A stretch of DNA of 64,000 bases from Pseudomonadota bacterium (GTDB taxonomy: Bacteria; Pseudomonadota; Alphaproteobacteria; Ferrovibrionales; Ferrovibrionaceae): contig JAEYSS010000220.1 of NCBI GenBank assembly GCA_023434425.1, positions 1-64,000 of the forward strand, written 5' to 3'. The translations under genes were made by a program, and so were the position numbers. Every line of letters begins with the position of its first letter. The stretch's first letter is position 1. Below, one piece after another: positions 18,188 through 26,203 of this stretch. Under the pieces are notes generated by a model. The model did no database searches. It was not told where the DNA came from and worked only from the letters and a program-made list of their open reading frames with translations.

Positions 18188-19474
18188 GTGACCATCGTCC
18201 TCCTCCCACTGCAGCAGATGCCGCATCCGCACCATTCGGTGCGGGCGGCAAATGTTGTCCTTTTTCAGATCATCCGCGCGCTGGCGACGCATAAGAATCT
18301 GCGCCTCAAGATCCTGCCGGTACAGATCGGCGATATTGACATCGATCGTGGTATGCCGGAGGAGTCAAGGGCTGGCAAAGCCATCCTGCAGGAGGAGGGC
18401 GTCACATTCCTGACCCCGCTGATCTTGGAGAAACCGCAGCCGGTTTGGAGCGGCGCCCTGCGTCACCTTACCTATCTCGACAGCAGGCCAGTCAACTTTT
18501 ACCCGATCCTGCGCCAGAGCGATCACACCCGCGATGCGGCGGCGGAAAACGGCGCGGATGCGATCCTGACCATCTGGGACGAAACGCTTACTGCGGCCTT
18601 TTCCGACTGCTCCCAGTTCAAGATCGCCTATTACGGCAACCCAGATCCGAAGAATCGCCGCGCACAGACCCTGCTTGCGGCACGGCTTTCCGGTTCGGCG
18701 GATGTGCCGCGCAGATTCGGATACCTGCAGCGCCAGCTGGAGAAGGCGCATGTCCAGATCATCGCCAAATGGGATGTGATGGCGAATGTCGCCGCCAATG
18801 ACGCGGCATATTACGCAGCCAAAGGCCACCCCAATTCCAGCTATATCCAGAATACCTGGGTCGACAACCTGGGGCCGGACAAGATACAGGCGCGCACATG
18901 GCCACAGCGGCCGGTCGCCCAGGTGATCGCCAGCATCGGCAGGCCTGCCGGCACCGCCAATAGCCTGGGATTGCTGTATCTTGCGACGGAATTCCTGCCG
19001 GCCATGCGGCGTGTTTTCGGAACGCAGCCCTTTGAGCTTCATATTCTGGGATCTGGCAATCCGGACCCGAGGCTGGCCAAGCAGCTGCAGGCCCCGGAAA
19101 TCAAGCTTCGTGGCTTCGTCGACGACATCGATGCCGAACTCCTCGACAAGCCACTGTTCCTTTGCCTGAACAACGGCACTGAATACAACGTGGGCCACAC
19201 CCGCTATCTGCACGCCTGGAGCTTGGGCAACTGTGTCCTCGCCCATTCCGCCGTCCGCGAGGCCATGCCCGAATTGCGACACGACGAGAACTGCCTGCTG
19301 GGGGAGTCCGCCGAGGCCATTGCGCGCCAGGTTCTGCGCGCCCATACCGATCCGCAGATGGCGCGCTCCCTCGGCGACGCCGGATATCGCACCTTCAGGA
19401 ACGAGTTCTCGCATCTGCGGGTCGGTCAGCAGCTCGCCAGCCACCTACAGGCCGCGACCCAGCAGAGCCACTAG
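18188..19474 (+). CDS. Glycosyltransferase, GT-B fold (group 1-like)
   Basis: The 428-residue protein starts at GTG 18188. The N-terminal half is a Rossmann-like acceptor domain. The C-terminal half follows the GT-B donor domain pattern: ASIGRPAGTANSLGLLYLATEF, FELHILGSG near residue 280, IKLRGFVDD, then LFLCLNNGTEYNVGHTRYLHAWSLGNCVLAHSA, where the usual E-x7-E region should lie. It probably builds one linkage of the glycan at the cytoplasmic face of the inner membrane. Donor and acceptor are unknown. Confidence 0.72.
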   Translation: MTIVLLPLQQMPHPHHSVRAANVVLFQIIRALATHKNLRLKILPVQIGDIDIDRGMPEESRAGKAILQEEGVTFLTPLILEKPQPVWSGALRHLTYLDSRPVNFYPILRQSDHTRDAAAENGADAILTIWDETLTAAFSDCSQFKIAYYGNPDPKNRRAQTLLAARLSGSADVPRRFGYLQRQLEKAHVQIIAKWDVMANVAANDAAYYAAKGHPNSSYIQNTWVDNLGPDKIQARTWPQRPVAQVIASIGRPAGTANSLGLLYLATEFLPAMRRVFGTQPFELHILGSGNPDPRLAKQLQAPEIKLRGFVDDIDAELLDKPLFLCLNNGTEYNVGHTRYLHAWSLGNCVLAHSAVREAMPELRHDENCLLGESAEAIARQVLRAHTDPQMARSLGDAGYRTFRNEFSHLRVGQQLASHLQAATQQSH

Positions 19475-19490
19475 ACGATCAGATTCGGCA

Positions 19491-20507
19491 ATGACCCATA
19501 GGGTTCTCGTGATAGGGACAGGCTTCGGCGCCGCGGTGCATATGCCGGCACTAGCCGGCATTGCCGGACTGCCCGCCCCCATTTTAGTCTCCGGCCGGTC
19601 GAACGCATGGCAGGAAGCGATTGCCGCCAAGGCTTGCGACGTCGCCATTGTCGCCGTGCCCCCCATAGCACAGGGCAGAATCGCCAAGGTGATATTGTCG
19701 GCAGGCATGCCAGTCCTGCTGGAAAAGCCCGGCGCGCTCTCGGCCGCGGAGCTGGCGCAGCTCCATGGTAACTCGGCGTCGCTTGCCATTGGCTATAGCT
19801 TCCGCTTCGCGCGTGGCCTGATGCAGATGATCGAACTGGCGGTGAAGGGCATGATCGGCGATATCCGCCATGTCGCAGTGAGTTGGATCACGTCCGGCTG
19901 GGCCTCGCCTGACCGCCCCTGGTCCTGGCGCTGCGACCGCACCAGTGGCGGCGGCGTATTGCGCGATTTCGCCTGCCACAGCCTGGACTACCTGCGTCTG
20001 CTGTTGCCGCAGCGTTTCGACCGCGTCACGGCACAGACACGGATCATAACGCCGAAGCGCTGCGCCACTGATGGCAGCCTGCACAGCGTGACGGCACCCG
20101 AACAGGTCGAGTTGCTTCTTGCGTCATCCAATGCCACAGCTAGCCTCAGTATCGCCAGCTGCATGCCCTGCGGCCAGGGCCACAGCGTTGCCGTTCATGG
20201 CAGCCGAGGCCGCTTGGTCTGGACGCATGACGCACCCTTCGCGCTCAACACGGAGCGGTTGGTGCTGACCCGAATCGGCGGGGTCAGCCAGGAGATCGCA
20301 CTGGCGCCGGACGAACAGACCGAACCGGATGCGCGTATCTCCGCGGCCCGCCGGCAATTTGCAGCTTTCCTAAAACACGGCGACACCGCCGCCGCCCCGC
20401 AGGTGCTGACACCCGCCAGCCTCGGCGATGCCCGCGCCATCCTGGACCTGATCGCCGCGGCGGAACGCTCGGCCGATGAACGTCGCACCATTCCGCTTCC
20501 AGCCTGA
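19491..20507 (+). CDS. Gfo/Idh/MocA-family oxidoreductase
   Basis: The 338-residue protein from ATG 19491 has an N-terminal Rossmann fold (VLVIGTGFGAAVHMPAL) and the family's EKPGALS motif near residue 83, whose Lys is catalytic. Later come GYSFRF, GGGVLRDFACHSLDYLR with the conserved Asp/His, and a C-terminal sheet domain. Such enzymes oxidise or reduce sugars or nucleotide sugars with NAD(P). It opens a seven-gene block up to the NeuB-like synthase that resembles the Bacillus sps locus, so a role in a nonulosonic-acid precursor is inferred. Confidence 0.82.
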   Translation: MTHRVLVIGTGFGAAVHMPALAGIAGLPAPILVSGRSNAWQEAIAAKACDVAIVAVPPIAQGRIAKVILSAGMPVLLEKPGALSAAELAQLHGNSASLAIGYSFRFARGLMQMIELAVKGMIGDIRHVAVSWITSGWASPDRPWSWRCDRTSGGGVLRDFACHSLDYLRLLLPQRFDRVTAQTRIITPKRCATDGSLHSVTAPEQVELLLASSNATASLSIASCMPCGQGHSVAVHGSRGRLVWTHDAPFALNTERLVLTRIGGVSQEIALAPDEQTEPDARISAARRQFAAFLKHGDTAAAPQVLTPASLGDARAILDLIAAAERSADERRTIPLPA

Positions 20508-20510
20508 CCT

Positions 20511-21197
20511 ATGCGTATCGTCGCCACCGTCCAGGCCCGCCATTCCTCACAGCGACTGCCCGGAAAAGTCCTTCGCCCCATGAATGGCCGCCCCATGCTC
20601 GACTGGCTGATCGAAAGCCTGACTCATGCCGAGGGATTGCAGGGCATCGTGCTCGCCACCTCCGTGCAGGCAAGCGACGATGCAGTGGCGGAGTATGCCG
20701 CCCGAGCCGGCATCGCCTGCCATCGCGGCCCACTGTACGATGTCGCCCGGCGCCTGCTCGGCACCGTTCGGGCTATTACCGCCGATGCCCTGGTGCGCAT
20801 CAGTGGCGACAGCCCACTGCTCGACCCCACCGTGGTGTCGCAGGCTGTGCGGCTGTTCCGTGAAGGCAAGGCGGATATAGTTTCCAATGTCCGCCCCCGG
20901 TCTTTCCCGAAGGGACAGTCCGTCGAAGTGATCGCCACCACAGCGCTGCAGCGCGCCGTGTCCGCCATGGACAGCGATTACGACCGCGAGCATGTCACGC
21001 CGTATCTCTACGCCCATCCGGACGCCTTTCCGTTGCGCAGCTTCCAAGCCGAACGGCCGCAGCCCGATCTGCAGCTGAGCGTGGACGACGAAACCGATTT
21101 TCGCCGGGCCGAGATGATCCTCGCCGCCCTGGACCGCCCGCATTGGTCGGCTGGCTGGGAAACGATGGCGGCACTGTCGCAGCAGGTTGCAGCATGA
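20511..21197 (+). CDS. SpsF-like cytidylyltransferase (CMP-sugar synthetase-like)
   Basis: The 228-residue protein starts VATVQARHSSQRLPGKVLRP, the nucleotide-binding loop of the SpsF/CMP-KDO synthetase superfamily. RISGDSPLLDP near residue 98 carries the Asp motif. The ending DLQLSVDDETDFRRAEMIL is typical of SpsF. In Bacillus sps loci this enzyme partners the NeuB-like SpsE. Here a NeuB-like gene is found five genes downstream, so activation of a nonulosonic acid with CTP is the likely role. It lies 3 nt after the oxidoreductase gene and overlaps the next. Confidence 0.82.
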   Translation: MRIVATVQARHSSQRLPGKVLRPMNGRPMLDWLIESLTHAEGLQGIVLATSVQASDDAVAEYAARAGIACHRGPLYDVARRLLGTVRAITADALVRISGDSPLLDPTVVSQAVRLFREGKADIVSNVRPRSFPKGQSVEVIATTALQRAVSAMDSDYDREHVTPYLYAHPDAFPLRSFQAERPQPDLQLSVDDETDFRRAEMILAALDRPHWSAGWETMAALSQQVAA

Positions 21198-22216
21198 CTG
21201 CACCGCTGGGCGCTGGCGTCATCGGTCTTGGCGTGGGCGAACGTCATGCCCATGCCTATGTCGACAATGAGAACTGCCGCCTGGTCGGTGTCTGCGACTT
21301 CGATCCCGCTAAGCTGACCGATGTCGCTACCCGGTTGCCGCCGGTGCGACAATATGCGACAGCGGAAGACCTGATCGACGATCCGGCGATCGCAATCGTT
21401 TCCATCGCTAGTTTCGACCAGCATCATCACCGCCAGGTCATTCGCGCTCTTGAAACTGGCAAGCATGTTTTTGTCGAGAAGCCACTCTGCCTGACCATGA
21501 CCGAGTTGGACGACATCCGCACCGCTTGGCGCCGCGCCGGCAACCTGCGTCTGTCGACGAACACCATCCTGCGCCGCACGCCGCGCTTCCAGTGGCTGCG
21601 TCAGGCTATCCAGTCCGGTGAAATGGGTAAGGTCTTCTGCATCGAGGCGGACTATGTCTATGGCCGCCTGCACAAGCTGACCGAAGGCTGGCGCAAGGAT
21701 GTTCCGAATTACTCCGTAATCCTCGGCGGCGGCATTCATCTCGTCGACCTGGTATTGTGGATGACCGGCCAGAAGCCAGTCGAGATCATGGCTTACGGCA
21801 GCAGCCTCGCCAGCCGTGACACGGCCTATTCCGGCAACGACCTCGCCTTGGCCCTGCTGCGTTTCGACAATGGCATGCTGGTCAAGCTCGGCGCCAACTT
21901 CGGCTCGGTGCATCCGCATTTCCATCGTCTCATCGTCTACGGCACCAGCGCGACTTTCGAAAATGCCGCCGAGGCGCCGGGCCTGCCGGCGCGACTATGG
22001 ACCAGCCGCGACCCGAACACGCCACCGAGGCTGGTCGAGGCAAGCTATCCCGGTGTAGGCAAGGGCGACATGATCCCCGCCTTCATCGAAGCCACGCTGG
22101 GCCGCGGCGAGCCTGAAGTTTCCGAGGATGATCTCTTCACCACCATGACCGTCTGCCTGGCGATCGACCAGGCCATCGCCGAAGGGCGGCCAGTCACCCC
22201 GGAATATAATCCATAA
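21194..22216 (+). CDS. Gfo/Idh/MocA-family oxidoreductase (second copy)
   Basis: The 340-residue protein starts at ATG 21194, overlapping the SpsF-like stop (ATGA). GAGVIGLGVGERHAHAY is the NAD-binding turn. VEKPLCLT near residue 94 holds the catalytic Lys and GGGIHLVDLVLWM near 178 the conserved Asp/His. It is clearly diverged from the copy at 19491, so the two probably act on different intermediates. A role in oxidising a UDP-sugar before transamination by the next gene is plausible. Confidence 0.83.
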   Translation: MTAPLGAGVIGLGVGERHAHAYVDNENCRLVGVCDFDPAKLTDVATRLPPVRQYATAEDLIDDPAIAIVSIASFDQHHHRQVIRALETGKHVFVEKPLCLTMTELDDIRTAWRRAGNLRLSTNTILRRTPRFQWLRQAIQSGEMGKVFCIEADYVYGRLHKLTEGWRKDVPNYSVILGGGIHLVDLVLWMTGQKPVEIMAYGSSLASRDTAYSGNDLALALLRFDNGMLVKLGANFGSVHPHFHRLIVYGTSATFENAAEAPGLPARLWTSRDPNTPPRLVEASYPGVGKGDMIPAFIEATLGRGEPEVSEDDLFTTMTVCLAIDQAIAEGRPVTPEYNP

Positions 22217-22227
22217 AGCGGGTCCCC

Positions 22228-23391
22228 ATGAACATAGACAACACACAGCAGATTCCCTTCGGCCGCCCGATCATCGGCGAGGAAGAACGCGCCGCCGTTA
22301 TCGACGCCCTGATGTCGCCGCAGTTGGTGCATGGCCCGCGCGCGAAAGCTTTCGAAGCGGCCTTTGCCGCCATGCTTGGTCCGCAGGTGACCGCGACCAC
22401 CGTGGCCTCCTGCACCGCCGGCCTGCATCTTGCCTATATCCACCTGGGCATCGGCGCCGGCGATGAAGTGATCGTGCCGGCGCAGACCCATGTCGCCACC
22501 GCGCATTCAGTGGAGATCACCGGCGCCAAGCCCGTGTTCGTCGACTGCGAACCGGAGACCGGCAATATCGACGTCGCCGACCTCGAGGCCGCCATCACGC
22601 CGCGCACCAAAGCCATCAGCGTCGTGCACTATCTGGGCCTGCCGGTGGACATGGCCGGCGTCATGGCGTTGGCGAAACAGCATAACCTGTTCGTCGTCGA
22701 GGATTGCGCCCTTGCTGTCGGCTCTTCCATCGATGGCGTGGCCTGCGGCCTGATCGGTGATGTTGGCGTATTCTCCTTCTACCCGGTGAAGCACCTGACC
22801 ACGGCCGAAGGCGGCATGGTGATCAGTCGCCGCCCCGAGGTGACCGCTTCGATCGATAACTTGAAGGCCTTCGGCTACGACCTGAACGTGGGCGAACGTA
22901 AGGTTCCCGGCGTCTACAACGTCATGCGCCTAGGCCTCAACTACCGCATGAATGAACTGCAGGCCGCGATCGGCGTGGAGCAGGTCAAGAAGCTCCCCGG
23001 TTTCCTGCAGCAGCGCCGCCAGAACGCCGATGCGCTGCGCGAAGCCATGAAGGACATCGCCGAAATCCGGCTACTAGCCGACGGCGACGCCAGCCGTGTC
23101 CATAGCAATTATTGCCTGGTCGGGGTGTTTGGACCGGAGCTGGGCGAGAAGCGCCCGCAGATCATCGAATCGATGAAGCGCCAAGGCATCGGCACCAGCG
23201 TCTATTACCCAGGCCCGGTACCACACATGAGCTATTACCGGCAGAAATACGGCACCCCGGACAGCGCCTTCCCGAACGCGCGGCGTATCAGCAATCATTC
23301 GCTCGCGCTTCCGGTCGGCCCACACCTGCATCCCGCACAAATGAAGATCGTGGCCGAAGGCCTGAAAACCGCCATCAAGGAGCTGAAGTAA
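22228..23391 (+). CDS. DegT/DnrJ/EryC1/StrS-family PLP-dependent sugar aminotransferase
   Basis: The protein has 387 residues. It would transfer an amino group from glutamate to a keto-sugar nucleotide. Family motifs are GRPIIGEEE near residue 12, SCTAGLHLAY near 66, the PLP-lysine in SFYPVKHLTTAEGG near 192, and LNYRMNELQAAIG near 235. The context (oxidoreductase, SDR, GNAT, NeuB) matches SpsC- or LegC-type genes that make an amino-sugar precursor of a nonulosonic acid. Its stop overlaps the next ATG (TAATG). Confidence 0.92.
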   Translation: MNIDNTQQIPFGRPIIGEEERAAVIDALMSPQLVHGPRAKAFEAAFAAMLGPQVTATTVASCTAGLHLAYIHLGIGAGDEVIVPAQTHVATAHSVEITGAKPVFVDCEPETGNIDVADLEAAITPRTKAISVVHYLGLPVDMAGVMALAKQHNLFVVEDCALAVGSSIDGVACGLIGDVGVFSFYPVKHLTTAEGGMVISRRPEVTASIDNLKAFGYDLNVGERKVPGVYNVMRLGLNYRMNELQAAIGVEQVKKLPGFLQQRRQNADALREAMKDIAEIRLLADGDASRVHSNYCLVGVFGPELGEKRPQIIESMKRQGIGTSVYYPGPVPHMSYYRQKYGTPDSAFPNARRISNHSLALPVGPHLHPAQMKIVAEGLKTAIKELK

Positions 23392-24422
23392 TGTCGATTT
23401 CCCTCGCCGGCCGCCGCATCGCCCTTATCGGCGGAGCGGGCTTCATCGGACATAACCTTGCTCTGCAGCTCAACGCCCTCGGCGCCGAAGTCCATGTGCT
23501 GGACAGCCTGCAGGTCAACAACATGGGTGCCTTCTCGAACAAGCAATCGGGCAATCCCAATGCCGATCTCTATATGTCGTTTATCAATGAACGGCTCGAT
23601 CTGCTGCGCGCCGCCGACATCCAGCTGCACATCATCGATGCCCGCGACTACCACCTGATGTCGCCGCACCTGAGCAGTATCCAGCCCGATGCCGTAGTAC
23701 AGCTGGCCGCCATCGCCCATGCCAACCGCGCCAACAAGGATCCCTACAGCACCTTCGACCACTCGATGCGGACGCTGGAAAACGCCCTCGACTGCGTGCG
23801 TGAGAATAAGCCGCATTTCGTCTTCTTCTCGTCTTCAATGGTCTACGGCAACTTCGAAGGCCAGGCGGCCACCGAGGATCGCGTCTGCGAACCTATGGGC
23901 ATCTACGGCGCCCTGAAATTCGCTGGCGAGAAGCTGGTGATCGCCTACAATCAGGTCTTCGACCTGCCTTACACGATCATCCGCCCCTCCGCCCTCTATG
24001 GCGAACGCTGCGTCAGCCGCCGTGTCGGCCAGGCGTTCATCGAAAATTCGCTACGCGGCCAGGACCTGACGATCAATGGCGACGGCAACGATGCTCTCGA
24101 TTTCACCTACATCGAAGACCTCGTCCAGGGTATCGTCCTGTCGTTGGCCAAGCCGGAAGCCCGCAACCAAGTCTTCAACATCACCTATGGCCAGGGCCGC
24201 AAGATCCAGGACTTGGCGGAACTGGTGCGGTCGCATTTCCCCAAGATCAACATCCGCTACAATCCGCGCGATGTACTGATGCCCGAACGCGGCACGCTGT
24301 CGATCGAGAAGGCCAAGTCGCTGCTCGGTTACAAGCCGTCCAACCCGATCGAGGTCGGCTTTAACAAGTATGTCGAGTGGTACAAGACCATCGCCAAGAG
24401 GAACCCAAGCCTGTTCTCTTAA
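23391..24422 (+). CDS. NAD-dependent epimerase/dehydratase (extended SDR) of the nonulosonic-acid module
   Basis: The 343-residue protein from ATG 23391 (TAATG overlap) has IALIGGAGFIGHNLAL at residues 10-25, AIAHANRANKDPYSTF, SSSMVYG near 146, the Tyr/Lys pair in YGALK near 171, and RPSALYGERC. It could be a 4,6-dehydratase or an epimerase that supplies the keto-sugar for the aminotransferase. LegB-like function is one option, but the dehydratase Asp-Glu pair is not clear to me. Confidence 0.82.
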   Translation: MSISLAGRRIALIGGAGFIGHNLALQLNALGAEVHVLDSLQVNNMGAFSNKQSGNPNADLYMSFINERLDLLRAADIQLHIIDARDYHLMSPHLSSIQPDAVVQLAAIAHANRANKDPYSTFDHSMRTLENALDCVRENKPHFVFFSSSMVYGNFEGQAATEDRVCEPMGIYGALKFAGEKLVIAYNQVFDLPYTIIRPSALYGERCVSRRVGQAFIENSLRGQDLTINGDGNDALDFTYIEDLVQGIVLSLAKPEARNQVFNITYGQGRKIQDLAELVRSHFPKINIRYNPRDVLMPERGTLSIEKAKSLLGYKPSNPIEVGFNKYVEWYKTIAKRNPSLFS

Positions 24423-24432
24423 ACCCACGCTA

Positions 24433-25176
24433 ATGCCGACCGCTCTTTCCTTCACCGTCGCCGACGATCCTTGGCTGGGCTCGATCCTGGGCCGGCCGGC
24501 CCTGCGCCTCTCAGCCGGCGGTGCGCAGGCCGGGCTGGCGCAGCGCCTGCAGGCGGAGCGCCTGTTTGCGACGGCGAAGATCGGCACCGACCAGATCGGA
24601 TTGGTGAAGGACCTGCAGGCTGCCGGCTGCTATGTCGTCGACGTGCTGCTGGGCTTTGCCGTACCGGCAAAAGACGTATCGGCACCGGCCAAGGGAAACC
24701 GCATCCGCATGGCCGCGCCAACGGATCGCGACGCCGTCTTCAGCATAGCGGCCACCGCCTTCCGCTACACGCGGTTCCATCTCGACCCGGTCATTCCCGA
24801 TGCGCTGGCCAACCGCATCAAGGCGGAATGGGCGGCCAGTTTCTTCACCGGTCAGCGCGGCGACTGCCTGCTGGTCGCCGAAGACGCAGATGGCAGGCCG
24901 CAGGGCTTCCTGCTCAGCCTCGCCACCAAGGACAGCCTGGTGATTGATCTAATCGCGGTCGCCCCCGCCGCGGCAGGCGGCAGCCTCGGCACCGCGATGA
25001 TCGCCGCACTGGCCGAACAGGCCCGCCTGCAGGGCAAAGCCCGGCTGCAAGTCGGCACCCAGGCCGCCAACGCGGCGGCGGCGCGCTTCTATGAAAAAGC
25101 CGGCTTCCGGCTGCAGAACGCCCAATACGTCCTGCATCACCACGGCATCGACACCCGGTATACCGCACAGGCCTGA
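24433..25176 (+). CDS. GNAT-family N-acetyltransferase (SpsD/WecD-like)
   Basis: The 247-residue protein has a diverged N-terminal half and a C-terminal GNAT domain. LIAVAPAAAGGSLGTAMI is the acetyl-CoA pyrophosphate loop (near residues 174-191), and NAAAARFYEKAGFRL is the usual last helix and strand. This layout resembles SpsD and WecD, which acetylate an amino group on a sugar. It follows the aminotransferase and precedes the NeuB-like synthase, as expected for a diacetamido intermediate. The start is ATG 24433, 10 nt after the previous stop. Confidence 0.82.
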   Translation: MPTALSFTVADDPWLGSILGRPALRLSAGGAQAGLAQRLQAERLFATAKIGTDQIGLVKDLQAAGCYVVDVLLGFAVPAKDVSAPAKGNRIRMAAPTDRDAVFSIAATAFRYTRFHLDPVIPDALANRIKAEWAASFFTGQRGDCLLVAEDADGRPQGFLLSLATKDSLVIDLIAVAPAAAGGSLGTAMIAALAEQARLQGKARLQVGTQAANAAAARFYEKAGFRLQNAQYVLHHHGIDTRYTAQA

Positions 25177-25177
25177 G

Positions 25178-26185
25178 ATGAAGATCGGCACTATCGACAT
25201 TGACCGCGACGTCCTGGTGATCGCCGAGATCGGCAATAATCACGAAGGCGACATGGGCCGCGCCGAGGAGATGATCCACCGCGCCGCCGAAGCCGGCGCG
25301 CAGGCGGTGAAGTTCCAGACCATCATGCCCGAACGGCTGGTGGCGCCCGATCAGACGGCGCGTCTGGCGCAGTTGAAACGGTTCGAGGTCGACGCTGCCA
25401 ATCACCAGCGGCTGGCCGAGGCCGCCCATCGCGCCGGCGCGATGTTCCTGTCTACGCCCTTCGCCCTCCCGGCCGTCGACCTGCTTGATCCGCTGGTTCC
25501 CGTCTACAAGATCGCGTCGGGCGATAACGACTTCGTGCCGCTGCTGGAAAAAGTGGCCGCCACCGCCAAGCCGATCATCCTGTCCACCGGCATGACCACG
25601 CTGCCGGATGTGCAGCGCGCCAAGGAGGCGATTGAGGCCGTCTGGCGCGCCAATGGCAACAATCCCGGCCTGGTGCTGCTGCATTGCGCCTCGGCCTATC
25701 CCACGCCGGTGGCCGAAGCCAATCTTCTGGCCATCCGTACCTTGGCTCAACTCGGCCGACCGGTTGGATATTCCGATCATACGCTAGGCATCGATGCCGC
25801 TGTGGCCGCCGTGGCGGTCGGCGCCCGTGTGATCGAAAAGCATTTCACCCTGTCCAAGACCCAGTCTGAATTCCGCGACCACGCCCTGTCCGCCGAGCCG
25901 GCGGAATTGCGTGAGATGATTACGCGCATCAAAAGCCTGCAGGAACTCCTTGGCGACGGCGTCAAGCGCATCGTGCCGTCCGAACAGGCCAGTGCCGGCG
26001 CGGCCCGCCGCTCCATCTGCGCGGCCCGCGCGTTGCCAGCCGGGCATGTATTGACGGCCGCCGATCTCGACTGGCTGCGCCCGGCCGGTGGCCTTCCGCC
26101 CGCCGAGACAGGCCGGGTGATCGGCAAGCGCCTGCGGCGGGCGTTGGCGGCCGGCGAGCGGCTGACGCAGGACTCGATCGGTTAG
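25178..26185 (+). CDS. NeuB/SpsE-family nonulosonic acid synthase (copy 1)
   Basis: The 335-residue enzyme would condense phosphoenolpyruvate with an acylamino hexose to form a nonulosonic acid. The TIM-barrel motifs are AEIGNNHEGDM near residue 14, VKFQTIMPE, STPFALPAVDLL, YKIASGD, STGMTT, YSDHTLG near 194 and EKHFTLSK near 222. A SAF (antifreeze-like) domain follows from about residue 275 (ARALPAGHVLTAADLDWLRP). The upstream aminotransferase and GNAT argue for a legionaminic- or pseudaminic-type sugar rather than plain Neu5Ac. A second copy is at 49348. Confidence 0.92.
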   Translation: MKIGTIDIDRDVLVIAEIGNNHEGDMGRAEEMIHRAAEAGAQAVKFQTIMPERLVAPDQTARLAQLKRFEVDAANHQRLAEAAHRAGAMFLSTPFALPAVDLLDPLVPVYKIASGDNDFVPLLEKVAATAKPIILSTGMTTLPDVQRAKEAIEAVWRANGNNPGLVLLHCASAYPTPVAEANLLAIRTLAQLGRPVGYSDHTLGIDAAVAAVAVGARVIEKHFTLSKTQSEFRDHALSAEPAELREMITRIKSLQELLGDGVKRIVPSEQASAGAARRSICAARALPAGHVLTAADLDWLRPAGGLPPAETGRVIGKRLRRALAAGERLTQDSIG

Positions 26186-26203
26186 ACAGGATAGTCCAAA
26201 ACC

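Noticed and set aside
18365..19444. A 359-codon minus-strand frame opposite a glycosyltransferase
   Set aside because: It shows no start site or domain, and it lies against the direction of a tightly packed operon.
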